Source: Castellaniella sp036379515 (GTDB taxonomy: Bacteria > Pseudomonadota > Gammaproteobacteria > Burkholderiales > Burkholderiaceae_B). Taken from it: a stretch of DNA of 64,000 nucleotides. This document shows, in pieces, positions 1 through 8,204 of this stretch. The stretch is from positions 1 to 64,000 of the forward strand of contig NZ_DASVGN010000036.1 in the NCBI RefSeq assembly GCF_036379515.1, read 5' to 3'. Within the stretch, counting starts at the first letter, position 1, and each line of letters opens with the position of its first letter. Under the pieces are notes generated by a model. That model was not told the DNA's origin. It was given only the letters and a program-made list of their open reading frames with translations, and did not search any database. The position numbers and the translations under genes are program-made.

Positions 1-549
1 TCCAACGCCATGATGGGCGCCAGCAAACAGCCCTGGTACAACTTCATGCCCTCAACCCGTGAAGTGCTCGTGAGTATCCTGGCCACGCTGGTGAGCTTCA
101 GTTCCGCCATGGTGGGCAGCATCATCATGGTCATCATCGTCGTCTGCAAGGTAGGCATGGCACTCGTCGTGGCCGCTGGGCCCATCTTCATTGCGGCCAC
201 ACTGTTTGAACCCACCAAACCACTGTTCAACAGCTGGGTGTCTCAGGCCTTGAACTTCGTGTTCCTGGCGCTCCTGGCCGGACTCATTTTCGGACTGCTG
301 CTGCAGATGAATATCCAGCTGATCCGCATGATCGTCGATCAGATCAATGGCGGCGCCAAGGACATCCTGGGCCTGTACGGTGCCCAACTCTTGGTCGGCA
401 TCGCCAGCCTGGTTGTCATGATCATGCTGCCCGGCCTGGCTGCAGGGCTGTCCAACGGCTTCGGTGCCCGTCTGGGCATCGGCGCAGCCGCCCACGGAGC
501 CTTCTCGGTGCTGCGCCTGCGCAGCATGTTGCGCCCCCGCGCCAAGTAA
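1..549 (+). CDS. virB6: VirB6/TrbL-like inner-membrane T4SS channel protein, 5'-truncated by window edge
   Basis: The frame is open from base 1 (codons Ser-Asn-Ala precede the first Met at 10), so the gene starts upstream of the window and about 182 C-terminal residues are seen. They hold several long hydrophobic segments separated by short loops (for example around the stretch SIIMVIIVVCKVGMALVVA), as in the VirB6 family of polytopic inner-membrane T4SS components. The position directly before virB7-virB8-virB9-virB10-virB11 supports this. The C-terminus is basic (RLRSMLRPRAK). In the family this protein helps pass substrate DNA across the inner membrane. The identification rests on topology and context more than on sequence motifs. 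Confidence 0.85.
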   Translation, partial: SNAMMGASKQPWYNFMPSTREVLVSILATLVSFSSAMVGSIIMVIIVVCKVGMALVVAAGPIFIAATLFEPTKPLFNSWVSQALNFVFLALLAGLIFGLLLQMNIQLIRMIVDQINGGAKDILGLYGAQLLVGIASLVVMIMLPGLAAGLSNGFGARLGIGAAAHGAFSVLRLRSMLRPRAK

Positions 550-651
550 TCCCTCTGCCGAATTCCTGATCGCATCAGATCGGGGCCCCGGCCCCCTCCC
601 CCCATCCCTGATCCACCTGCCACACCCCGGCAGGCCAGGAGCCCTGTACCC

Positions 652-789
652 ATGAAATCCCTCATCGCCGCCCTGGCATTCACAGGGCTGCTGGCTGGTT
701 GCGCCTTTCACGCGCCCCCGCCCCCGCAGCCCGCCGATTCTCCCCGCGTGCCGGTAAACGCCACGCGACCCACGCCTGAAGGACTCTGA
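652..789 (+). CDS. virB7: VirB7-like outer-membrane lipoprotein (45 aa)
   Basis: This is a 45-residue ORF starting MKSLIAALAFTGLLAGCAF. It has a basic n-region, a short hydrophobic core and a lipobox ending L-A-G-C, so Cys17 would be lipidated. The mature peptide is short and proline-rich. It ends three bases before the virB8 ATG, within the virB6-B8 interval where virB7 is expected. Family knowledge: VirB7 anchors VirB9 in the outer-membrane core of the T4SS. Size, lipobox and location agree; such short proteins have little conserved sequence beyond that. Confidence 0.8.
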   Translation: MKSLIAALAFTGLLAGCAFHAPPPPQPADSPRVPVNATRPTPEGL

Positions 790-792
790 CCC

Positions 793-1479
793 ATGGCCGA
801 TACCCTCAAATCCGAAGACATCGCGGCCTACCTGGAGCGATCCCGAGGCCTGGAGCGCGACCATCTGGGCGAACTCATCACGAGCCGCAGGCGCGCCTGG
901 CAGGTGGCGCTCGCCGCTGGCACCCTGGCCCTGGCTGCCGTCGGTGCCGTGCTGGGCCTCACGCCCCTGAAGCAGCCGCCGGAAATGTATGTGGTGCGCG
1001 TGAACGATGCGACGGGCGCCATCGAGCATGTCAGCAGCCTGGGTGAGCCGCTGGAAGACTACGGCGAGCGCATCGCCAAGTATTTCCTGAACACCTATGT
1101 GCTCAACTGCGAAGGCTACAGCTGGCAGACCATCCAGGAGCAGTTCGATACCTGCGCACTGCTCTCATCGCCCCCCATCCAGACGGCCTATGGCAAGCGC
1201 TTTGAAGGCCTGGAGGCGGTCACCACCCGCCTGGGCACCCAGGGCACAGTGGACGTGCAGGTGCATTCCATCACCCTGGGGGCGAACCAGACCGCCATCG
1301 TGCGCTTTTCCAAGACCGAGCGCGACGTGACGACCGGTGACATCACCAAGGTGCGCCATCTGATCGCCACCATGGCCTACAAGTACGTCGATGTGCCGCT
1401 CACCGAATCCATCGCCCGGCGCAATCCGCTGGGCTTTCAGGTGATGCGCTACGACCTGGCCGCCGATCTCTCGCGTTGA
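793..1479 (+). CDS. virB8: VirB8 T4SS assembly protein
   Basis: The 228-residue protein has a cytoplasmic N-terminus, one transmembrane helix at about residues 36-58 and a periplasmic domain typical of VirB8 (TrwG in the IncW system), including the late segment with NPLGFQV. Length matches the family (about 220-240). VirB8 is a bitopic inner-membrane protein that nucleates assembly of the secretion channel. It lies three bases after virB7 and is followed by virB9, consistent with one virB operon. Confidence 0.92.
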   Translation: MADTLKSEDIAAYLERSRGLERDHLGELITSRRRAWQVALAAGTLALAAVGAVLGLTPLKQPPEMYVVRVNDATGAIEHVSSLGEPLEDYGERIAKYFLNTYVLNCEGYSWQTIQEQFDTCALLSSPPIQTAYGKRFEGLEAVTTRLGTQGTVDVQVHSITLGANQTAIVRFSKTERDVTTGDITKVRHLIATMAYKYVDVPLTESIARRNPLGFQVMRYDLAADLSR

Positions 1480-1505
1480 CGCCCATCGCATCAGAAGGAA
1501 CCCAA

Positions 1506-2423
1506 ATGTCAGACCACTTCCTCAGCCGTCAGGCGCTGGCCCTGATGCTGTGCCTCGCGCTTGCAGGCCCCGCCCTGGCCCTGGAAACCCCCAGGTCCTC
1601 ACGCCTGGATCATCGCGTGCGCACCGTGAACTACAACGCGGCCGACGTGATCCAGCTGGATGCCGTGATCGGTGTGGCTACCCACATCGTGCTGGCCCCG
1701 GGCGAACGCTACGTCTACCACGTCTTCGGTGACAGCCAGGCCTACGCCTTCACCTACAAGGACAATCACCTGTTCTTCAAGCCCACGGCCAAGGACGCAA
1801 ACACCAACCTGATCGTGGTAACCGACCAGCGAGACTACAGCTTTAGGCTTTCCTACCACGACGACCGCAACGCCCCGGCCCTCTACAAGCTCGTCATCAG
1901 GTACCCGGAGGTCGAATCCCAACGGCGCACCGAAGCGGCCCAGAAAGCTGCCATCGAACGGTCCCTGCAAGCGGTGGTCGACCCCATCAGCTGGCTTGCC
2001 TACACCCGAAGCGGCGATGCCGACATCGCCCCGGTGCATGCCTGGGACGACGGGCGCCAGACCTGGCTGCAGTTTGCGCCGGGCGCGGGCATCCCGGCGG
2101 CCTATCGCGTGACGCCCGACGGCCAGGAAGTCATCACCAACTTCCACATGGCAGACGACCGCACCATGGTGCTGCATCGAACGGCCGCCCTGTGGCACCT
2201 GCGCCTGGGCGAGCTGGTCCTTGCCATCCACAACGAGACCTATGGCTCAACGCCGCTACCGGCACATACCGGGACCACGTCGCCCGCCGTGCAACGCCGG
2301 GTAAGGGGCACTGGCGCTCGATCCCAGCCCACGAGGCTGCAGCCTGAAACCACCTCACCCACCAGCATGCCCGTGCCCTCCATTCGCATTCGGGAAGCAC
2401 CCCCTGAAAGGATCACCCCATGA
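1506..2423 (+). CDS. virB9: VirB9 outer-membrane core complex protein
   Basis: The start at 1506 is preferred because AGGAA lies just upstream and it gives a clean signal peptide (MSDHFLSRQALALMLCLALAG, cleavage near residue 25). An upstream ATG at 1476 overlapping virB8 would spoil it. The 305-residue product has the VirB9 N-domain (VNYNAADVIQL, APGERYVYHVFGD) and the C-terminal beta domain (DDGRQTWLQF, then HLRLGE) that pairs with VirB7 in the outer-membrane cap. Its stop overlaps the virB10 start (ATGA), indicating translational coupling. Confidence 0.93.
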   Translation: MSDHFLSRQALALMLCLALAGPALALETPRSSRLDHRVRTVNYNAADVIQLDAVIGVATHIVLAPGERYVYHVFGDSQAYAFTYKDNHLFFKPTAKDANTNLIVVTDQRDYSFRLSYHDDRNAPALYKLVIRYPEVESQRRTEAAQKAAIERSLQAVVDPISWLAYTRSGDADIAPVHAWDDGRQTWLQFAPGAGIPAAYRVTPDGQEVITNFHMADDRTMVLHRTAALWHLRLGELVLAIHNETYGSTPLPAHTGTTSPAVQRRVRGTGARSQPTRLQPETTSPTSMPVPSIRIREAPPERITP

Positions 2424-3550
2424 ACGATGAACAGCACGACACATCACGCCTTGATGTGGCGAGCCACGCAGACGACCAGCAGCACCCAAACCTGGACCGC
2501 GAACCGCTAGATCTGGAGACCACCGGACGCAGCGCCCCGCGCGGCGCCCGCGCCTTTCTGTGGCTCACCATCCTCGTGGCCCTGGCGGTTGCCGCAGGCG
2601 TATTGGTCAAGGCCTGGAGCCGGAATGCTGGCGAAAAGGCCGCAAGCAGCCTGGAAGCAGACCGAAGCGGCATCACCAATCGCCTGAAAGCCCCCACCGT
2701 CACACGGCCCGCTGCGCCTCCCAGGCATGAACCAGCCACACTGGCTCCAGCCCCCAGTCACAGCACCTATGTATTGCCTCCCGTGCCCGCCGCACCGCCA
2801 CCCGTGGACGAAGTGGCACAAAGGCGCCTGGCAAGTCCCCTGACTGCTGGAGCGAGCGATAACGGCCCAAGTAGCCAGGCCGCTGGCCCAGGCGGGCCAG
2901 TGGCCGACGCTGGCCCCCTCGCAGACAAGCTGCGCCCGCTGGAGCTGGCCCCATCAGTCGCGGGGCAACTGGGGGATCGCAATTTCCTTATCACCCAGGG
3001 AACGATGATCGACTGCACGCTGCAAACCAAGCTCGTCAGCACCCAGGCGGGATTTCTGACGTGTCTTGCAACACACGATGTGATGAGTGCCAACGGCAAG
3101 GTGAAGTTGATCGACGCCGGGACAAAGTTCACCGGCTATCAGTCGGGCGGCATCATCCAGGGTCAGGCCCGGGCCTTCGTCACCTGGAACCGGCTGGAAA
3201 CGCCTGCAGGCGTCATCGTGAACCTCGGGTCACCTGGCACCGGCCCCCTGGGTGAAGCGGGTCTGGATGGCCACATCGACAACCACTTCTGGGAGCGCTT
3301 TGGCAACGCCATCCTGCTCTCGCTTGTGGGAGACTTTGGCAGTTGGGCGGCCAACCAGGGGCAGTCCGGCAGCAACAACATCCGGTTCGACAACACCCGC
3401 GAAGGCGGCCAGGAAGTTGTCGCCAAGATCCTGGAAAAGTCGCTCGACATTCCTCCCACTCTCTACAAGAACCAGGGCACGCGCATCGGCATCATGGTCG
3501 CGCGCGACCTGGACTTTGGCCAAGTCTATGACCTTGAACCCATCCCCTGA
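2420..3550 (+). CDS. virB10: VirB10/TrbI T4SS core protein
   Basis: The 376-residue protein has a short cytoplasmic tail, a transmembrane helix at about residues 44-63, a proline-rich periplasmic linker (about 90-135) and the C-terminal TrbI/VirB10 beta-barrel domain. Recognisable parts of that domain are LITQGTMIDCTLQTKL, the YQSGGIIQGQARAFV region and the end GIMVARDLDFGQVY. VirB10 spans both membranes and transmits ATP-dependent signals from the energising ATPases. Its ATG overlaps the virB9 stop. Its 3' end overlaps the likely virB11 start by 23 bases. Confidence 0.95.
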   Translation: MNDEQHDTSRLDVASHADDQQHPNLDREPLDLETTGRSAPRGARAFLWLTILVALAVAAGVLVKAWSRNAGEKAASSLEADRSGITNRLKAPTVTRPAAPPRHEPATLAPAPSHSTYVLPPVPAAPPPVDEVAQRRLASPLTAGASDNGPSSQAAGPGGPVADAGPLADKLRPLELAPSVAGQLGDRNFLITQGTMIDCTLQTKLVSTQAGFLTCLATHDVMSANGKVKLIDAGTKFTGYQSGGIIQGQARAFVTWNRLETPAGVIVNLGSPGTGPLGEAGLDGHIDNHFWERFGNAILLSLVGDFGSWAANQGQSGSNNIRFDNTREGGQEVVAKILEKSLDIPPTLYKNQGTRIGIMVARDLDFGQVYDLEPIP

Positions 3551-4547
3551 GCCGCTGCCCTTTGATCGGGCCATCGCGGTGAAAACCCTTTTGCGGCCGC
3601 TCGCCCCCCATCTGGCTGATCCTGCCGTTACGGAACTCGCCATCGTGCGAGCGGGCGAACTCTACACTTGCGTGCGCGGAGCCTGGGTGCTGCATGAGTG
3701 CGCGGCACTCACCTACCCGCATCTGGAGGCCCTGGCGACAGCCCTGGCGGCCTACAACCACATGGCCCGTGCGCCGATTCTGTCGGTGCTGCTGCCTGGG
3801 GGCGAACGTGGCCAGATCGTGCAGCCGCCGGCCTGCATCGACGAGACGATGGCCATCAACATCCGCAAGCACACGCAGGTGGCCTTCACGCTCGATGAAC
3901 TGCAGGCCCAGGGGGCATTCGATGCCGTCGCGGACATCAAGGTGCAACGCGAAGCGGGCGGCCTGTCTGCCACCGACCAACAGCTCATGGCGCTCAAATC
4001 CGCAGGCAATATCCCCGCCTTCCTGCACACCGCTATTCAGGCGCGCAAAAACCTCATCGTCTCCGGGGCCACGGGATCGGGCAAGACGACATTTGCCCGC
4101 TCGCTCATCGACCGGGTTCCCGTCAACGAACGCCTCATCACCATAGAGGACGTGCATGAGTTGATCCTGCCACGCCACCGAAACCGTATCCACCTCATGT
4201 ACGGCGGCACGCGCGGCCGCGTGTCGGCCACTGACAGCCTCGCCGCCTGCATGCGCCTGTCCCCGGACCGGATTTTTCTGGCTGAGCTTCGCGGGCCCGA
4301 GACCTGGGATTATCTGGCGGCGCTCAACACTGGCCACCCAGGGTCGGTGACCACCACACACGCGAACAGCGCGGCCGATACGTTCGACCGCCTGGCTGTG
4401 CTCATCAAACAGTCGCCCACGGGCGGTAACCTGGACCTCGCCACCATCCAGGCGTTCCTGCGCCAGACCGTGGACATCGTGCTGTATTTCGAGCGGTTCC
4501 GGCTGAAGGAACTGTGGTTCGAGCCGCGACGGCACGCACCGCGATAG
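3528..4547 (+). CDS. virB11: VirB11 traffic ATPase
   Basis: The ATG at 3528, inside the end of virB10, gives 339 residues, the usual VirB11 length. An open frame reaches back to 3252 but only as an out-of-frame shadow of virB10. The Walker A motif GATGSGKT is at residues 180-187, followed by the Asp box (TIEDVHEL), a LSPDRIFLAELRG Walker B region and the His box (GHPGSVTTTHANS). VirB11 is a hexameric ATPase on the cytoplasmic side that powers pilus assembly and DNA transfer. It closes the visible virB operon. Confidence 0.95.
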   Translation: MTLNPSPEPLPFDRAIAVKTLLRPLAPHLADPAVTELAIVRAGELYTCVRGAWVLHECAALTYPHLEALATALAAYNHMARAPILSVLLPGGERGQIVQPPACIDETMAINIRKHTQVAFTLDELQAQGAFDAVADIKVQREAGGLSATDQQLMALKSAGNIPAFLHTAIQARKNLIVSGATGSGKTTFARSLIDRVPVNERLITIEDVHELILPRHRNRIHLMYGGTRGRVSATDSLAACMRLSPDRIFLAELRGPETWDYLAALNTGHPGSVTTTHANSAADTFDRLAVLIKQSPTGGNLDLATIQAFLRQTVDIVLYFERFRLKELWFEPRRHAPR

Positions 4548-4679
4548 AACAGAGTTTCGCGCCTACTTCCCATCACCCACGGCCCAGCAGCCTTCCTGCG
4601 GGCCATCACCCCCCTGTACCCGTGTGTGGCGCTGCACACGATCCGGCAGGCCATGCGCGGGCCTGTCTGGAGCATCCCC

Positions 4680-5600
4680 ATGCTGACCCACGCAACCCAA
4701 CTGATCAGAACGCCCTCCGCATCCGCCAGACGCCTGGAAGAAGCCATGCGCTTTGCGCACCGCAAGGCGGCCGAGGCCACAGCCCGGTCCCCCGCTGCTG
4801 GCCTGGACATCCGACCCTTTGTTGTCCCAGGGCTGTCAGTGGCCTCGCGCGCCATCCCGAACCACATCGCCCGTTCGGGGATCTTCGCCCCAATCCGACG
4901 CGGGGCGAGCATCATGCACAAGGAGACCGTGTTCCTTGCAGCACGCAACATCCAGATCAAGGGCAGCGGCGAACAGCTCTCGGAAGACCACGCCGACATC
5001 TGGATGCACGCCATGTACCTGCAAGCCACCTGCCCAGCGGGGCAGCGCCCGGTCGTGAACCGTGCAGATTTCCTGCGCGACATTGGCCGCAATACGAGCG
5101 GAGCGAGCTACCAGTGGCTGCACGACGGGATGAAGGATCTCGCACGCTTCACCCTGTGTATTGAGGCCAGGCGCCCAGACGGGTCGGCCAAATACAGCTT
5201 TGGCATGCACCCCGCCTGCCGGGTGTTGCCCATGATGGGAGGCTTCGACTACGCCGACGGTATCTATACCCTGGTCATTGACCCGCGCTGGGCACAGATC
5301 TTCGGCAACCGGGAATACGCCCTCATCGACTGGGAGGCCCGCCAGAAACTACGCGGCAACCTCGCACGCAGCCTGCAACGGCTCATCGCAACATCCGTCG
5401 ACGCCCAGCAGCGCTACAGCCTGCAATGGCTAAAGGATCGGGCGCGCCATACCGGGCACCTGAGAAACTTTCGGGCCGCGCTCCTGAAAGCACTGGAAGA
5501 GCTGGCTGATCTGAACCTGGTCGCAGACCCCAAAATCGAGATCGAAAAAAGTCGTGAAGTGGCCAGCTGGATCCGCAACGGCGGCCGCACCGCATCGTAA
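4680..5600 (+). CDS. trfA: TrfA-family plasmid replication initiator
   Basis: This 306-residue protein resembles the IncP-type TrfA initiator, including the RSGIFAPIRRG segment, the central winged-helix-like region (YQWLHDGMKDLARFTL) and a C-terminal DNA-binding region. The start at 4680 follows a GGAG seven bases upstream; a GTG at 4626 in the same frame is possible. TrfA binds iterons and recruits the host replisome. The first iteron copy overlaps the trfA stop codon, and further iterons and DnaA boxes follow. The gene therefore lies beside its own origin, unlike RK2, where trfA and oriV are far apart. Confidence 0.88.
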   Translation: MLTHATQLIRTPSASARRLEEAMRFAHRKAAEATARSPAAGLDIRPFVVPGLSVASRAIPNHIARSGIFAPIRRGASIMHKETVFLAARNIQIKGSGEQLSEDHADIWMHAMYLQATCPAGQRPVVNRADFLRDIGRNTSGASYQWLHDGMKDLARFTLCIEARRPDGSAKYSFGMHPACRVLPMMGGFDYADGIYTLVIDPRWAQIFGNREYALIDWEARQKLRGNLARSLQRLIATSVDAQQRYSLQWLKDRARHTGHLRNFRAALLKALEELADLNLVADPKIEIEKSREVASWIRNGGRTAS

Positions 5601-5770
5601 TAAGAAGGCGCCCTAGGGCGCCAATCCGACCCTCGGATTGAGGCCTCAAATCGCCTAAAAACCGGCCTGTGGATAACTCATCCAGGCCATCGTAATAAGA
5701 AGGCGGTGGCGTCGTAATAACAAGGCGCTTTATCGTAATAAGAAGGCGCTTTCGTCGTAATAAGAAGGCG
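5595..5770 (+). repeat. TrfA iterons, five direct copies of TCGTAATAAGAAGGCG
   Basis: Copies start at 5595, 5690, 5712, 5733 and 5755. The third has one change (TAACAAGG instead of TAAGAAGG). The last four are spaced 22, 21 and 22 bases apart, two helical turns, so bound initiators would line up on one face. The first copy sits apart and contains the trfA stop codon, a position suited to autoregulation or copy-number control. Confidence 0.9.
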
Positions 5771-5872
5771 GGCACGATCACTGAAATCTAGCAACCATGC
5801 GGGTTTCGAGTCATCGAAACCACGCTCTACCTTTCTTCTACCTTATCTCTACCAGAAGCTGTCTGTGGATAA
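5595..5872. other. Iteron-type origin of vegetative replication (oriV)
   Basis: The segment after trfA holds five 16-bp iterons, two matches to the DnaA box TTATCCACA in reverse orientation (5668-5676 and 5864-5872), a perfect 16-bp palindrome GGCGCCCTAGGGCGCC (5607-5622), an 8-bp stem hairpin around 5622-5640, and a pyrimidine-rich, lower-GC run near 5825-5858 that could be the unwinding element. The rest of the gap up to 6045 shows nothing else convincing. These parts together are the layout of an iteron origin driven by the adjacent TrfA. Function is inferred from sequence only. Confidence 0.8.
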
Positions 5873-6045
5873 GTCTGCCTGCCATCAGGCGTGATCGCCA
5901 CTCCCCCAGACCCTCTCAACGCGCCATGCTGCACAGCCGCTTTGGCGGCTGCATCGGTCAGCAACGAAACTACATCGGCCCATTCGGGCTGTACCTCACC
6001 CCATCTGCCATCACTGCCCTCAAGCCATAGGGCAAAGGAGTTCTC

Positions 6046-6516
6046 ATGTCCCAAAATCCGCACGCAAATCTCGACACCCGGATGCTTGCCATCGCCCAAC
6101 GCGCCGCCCGCGAAGGGATTGGCGCCCTGAGCCTGGGCGAAGCGCTTACCGCCGCCCTGGTGCTAGATCGCAACGACTGGCTGCAGGAGCGCGGCTACGG
6201 CATCGCCGACGCCCTGGACCGCATCGGCCCGGACTGGGCCGCACGCATCCCGGTCGTCGCCCGGCAGTTCCAGACCGATCTGGCACAGGCCCAGTTGCGA
6301 TTTTCCTTTGAAATCCTGCCACGCAAGAGCGAGGGCGAAGGCTACCTGCTCCGCCTGCTCGACCAGGGCCAGGAAGTCGGCTGCGGGCACTTTCCCGCCC
6401 GTGGCCAATCCGTGCGCTTTGCCGACGACCAGTGCGCCTACGACGAAGCCCATGCAGCGGGCCTTGCCTGGCTGGAAGGCAAGCAGGCAGCCGCCCTTCC
6501 CGCCCTGCACCACTGA
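6046..6516 (+). CDS. Hypothetical backbone protein (156 aa)
   Basis: The ORF has a good ribosome-binding site (AAAGGAG) six bases before the ATG and backbone-like GC content. I do not recognise the family. The protein is soluble, alanine-rich and slightly acidic, with a helical N-terminal half (ARMLAIAQRAAREG-like) and a more beta-like C-terminal half (FSFEILPRKSEGEGYLLRLL). It lies between oriV and the stb/tra-like trio and is co-directional with it (17 bases to the next ATG), so it may belong to the same maintenance or transfer operon. Confidence 0.65.
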   Translation: MSQNPHANLDTRMLAIAQRAAREGIGALSLGEALTAALVLDRNDWLQERGYGIADALDRIGPDWAARIPVVARQFQTDLAQAQLRFSFEILPRKSEGEGYLLRLLDQGQEVGCGHFPARGQSVRFADDQCAYDEAHAAGLAWLEGKQAAALPALHH

Positions 6517-6533
6517 ACCCATCAACATTGCCC

Positions 6534-7013
6534 ATGACCGATACCCCACCCGATACCGACCCCATCGCCCGGTACCGTGCCGTGCTGGAAGCCCTGGATC
6601 CGCGTCTGCGGATTGCCTCCAAATTGCGCGCGGTATTCCCCCTCATCGAAGCCCAGATCGACTCGGGCGTGCCACACGCCGCTGTGCTGGACGACCTGAA
6701 GGCTGCAGGCCTGCCGGTGCAAACCAGCACCTACACCACGACGCTCTACCGCTGGCGCAAGGCAAAGCGGCAGGCAGCCGATGAAACCGACCAACCGCGC
6801 GCATCCGTCGCCGAGCCCAGCGGCTCCCCCACTACCAAACCTTCGTCACCCCCGCTGCCAGCCATCCAGGGGCGCCCGAACGGTATCCAGACGCCCGGAG
6901 ATCTACGCAAGATCCGCGACATGCGCATCGACCTGGACGCCCTGCGCCGCGAAGGCCTGGCGAACCGCGCCAAGACCTCGCAAGACACCAAAACCCAGAA
7001 CGACAAGGAATGA
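6534..7013 (+). CDS. TraK/StbA-like DNA-binding protein (candidate relaxosome accessory)
   Basis: The 159-residue protein has an N-terminal helical region (IEAQIDSGVPHAAVLDDLKA, then TSTYTTTLYRWRKAKRQ) resembling the short DNA-binding domain of plasmid TraK/KfrC-like proteins, followed by a proline-rich linker and a charged tail. It stands directly before a StbB-like ATPase and a small membrane protein. That order recalls traK-traL-traM of IncP or stbA-stbB-stbC of IncW, where the first protein binds sites near oriT. No separate trwA gene was found, so this protein may carry that role. The start at 6534 is chosen over upstream in-frame codons that overlap the preceding gene. Confidence 0.6.
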   Translation: MTDTPPDTDPIARYRAVLEALDPRLRIASKLRAVFPLIEAQIDSGVPHAAVLDDLKAAGLPVQTSTYTTTLYRWRKAKRQAADETDQPRASVAEPSGSPTTKPSSPPLPAIQGRPNGIQTPGDLRKIRDMRIDLDALRREGLANRAKTSQDTKTQNDKE

Positions 7014-7017
7014 ACCC

Positions 7018-7725
7018 ATGAAAGTCGCAGTCCTGAACTACACCGGATCGGTCGGCAAGACCGTCGTCGCCTCGCACCTGCTGGCCCCCCGCATGAACGG
7101 AGCCCAGATCTTTGCTGTGGAGTCCACCAACGAAACCGGCGCGGACCTCGGCCTGGCCGTCGATCAGTTGCGCGGTGAACACTTCGGGAGGCTCTTTCGG
7201 GAGCTGCTCACCCGTGACGACGCCATCGTGGACGTGGGGGCCAGCAACATCGAGGATTTTCTGACCCACATGATGCGCTACGAAGGAGCCCACGAGGAAA
7301 TGAGCTGCTTCGTGCTGCCCGTCATCAACACCGGCAAGGCCCAGCGCGAAACCATCAAGACCGTGGCCGCCCTGGCCGAGCTGGGTGTGAATCCGGAGCG
7401 CGTGCGCATCCTGTTCAACAGGGTCGAGTCCAGTGTCGAGGATGAATTCCCCTCGATCCTGGCCTATGCCGCGAAGACCGGCGAAGTGCAGGCGAACCCC
7501 AAGGCCGCCGTCTACGAAAACGAAGTCTTCGAGCTGCTGGCCGATCTGCGCACCACGCTCGCCGACGTGCTGGCCGACCAGACAGACTACCGGGCACTCC
7601 TGAAAGCCGCCGACCGCAGCGACCATGCGCGGATTTCTCAGCTGAGTAACCGGCACGCCCTGCGCGCCCTGGCCCAGCCGGTGGACCGGCAGATGAATGC
7701 GGCCTTTGCTGCGCTCTTTGCATGA
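7018..7725 (+). CDS. stbB: StbB-like ParA/MinD-type ATPase
   Basis: The 235-residue protein begins MKVAVLNYTGSVGKT, a P-loop at residues 9-15 without the first lysine of the deviant Walker A box. The family includes StbB of R388 and TraL of IncP plasmids. A Walker B-like segment (DAIVDVGASN) follows at about residues 70-80. In R388, StbB is needed for conjugation and counterbalances StbA in plasmid positioning. A good AAGGA lies ahead of the ATG. Its place between the TraK/StbA-like gene and a small membrane protein supports the assignment. Confidence 0.75.
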   Translation: MKVAVLNYTGSVGKTVVASHLLAPRMNGAQIFAVESTNETGADLGLAVDQLRGEHFGRLFRELLTRDDAIVDVGASNIEDFLTHMMRYEGAHEEMSCFVLPVINTGKAQRETIKTVAALAELGVNPERVRILFNRVESSVEDEFPSILAYAAKTGEVQANPKAAVYENEVFELLADLRTTLADVLADQTDYRALLKAADRSDHARISQLSNRHALRALAQPVDRQMNAAFAALFA

Positions 7726-7735
7726 ACCTCACGTC

Positions 7736-8188
7736 ATGGACACTACGCCACAACCAGCCGCAGGCCTGGCTGCAAGTCCTGCTCGCACGAAGCTGGATCT
7801 GCTGTACCACGATGTGCTGGGCGAAGTTGCCAGCCTCGTGGATCGGCTCGAAACGGTCAACGCAAGCCTGGAGACCGTCCAACAGCAGATCCAGGTCGTG
7901 GCCGACACCCAGCAGGTCCTGCCCCAACAACTGGCCCGGCATCTGGCCACCACCCTGGAAGCCACCGCCAAGCCGATCCACCAGCAGCATCAACAGACCA
8001 TCCAGGCCATGCTGGACTCTACCAGCACCCGGCTGGATCACCTGGCCCAGGAGGCGGCCCAGTGGGCCCGCATCACGCACCAGTCGGCCCGGCGCATAGC
8101 ACTCATCGCCGCCGTCATTGGCGGTGCCGCCGGTGTGCTGGGCGGGCTGCTCGCTGGCCTGGCCCTGGGCCAGTGGCTCATCCCCTGA
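7736..8188 (+). CDS. StbC/TraM-like coiled-coil membrane protein
   Basis: The 150-residue product has a long amphipathic helical region rich in Gln, Leu and Thr (about residues 25-105, probable coiled coil) and one C-terminal transmembrane helix with a glycine-rich core (about 122-147). It is the third gene of the trio and ends 16 bases before the coupling-protein gene. StbC and TraM genes occupy this place in related plasmids, but sequence conservation is weak, so the call is mostly positional. Confidence 0.55.
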   Translation: MDTTPQPAAGLAASPARTKLDLLYHDVLGEVASLVDRLETVNASLETVQQQIQVVADTQQVLPQQLARHLATTLEATAKPIHQQHQQTIQAMLDSTSTRLDHLAQEAAQWARITHQSARRIALIAAVIGGAAGVLGGLLAGLALGQWLIP

Positions 8189-8204
8189 TTGCACGAAGGC
8201 CCCC

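Noticed and set aside
52..1029. Long minus-strand ORF (325 codons) over virB6-virB8
   Set aside because: It is antisense to three well-supported genes and its composition (Gly/His/Asp/Gln runs) is that of a GC-rich shadow frame.
5595..5770. CRISPR-like array
   Set aside because: The 16-bp repeats are short, have 5-6 bp spacers or none of constant length, and match iteron spacing next to a replication initiator. No cas genes are present.
5827..6099. Minus-strand 90-codon ORF over the second DnaA box and the start of the 6046 gene
   Set aside because: Part of it reads like protein (ALWLEGSDGRWGEVQPEWAD), but it overlaps the strong ribosome site and start of the 6046 gene, covers an origin element and has no good start signal. 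It remains possible at low probability.
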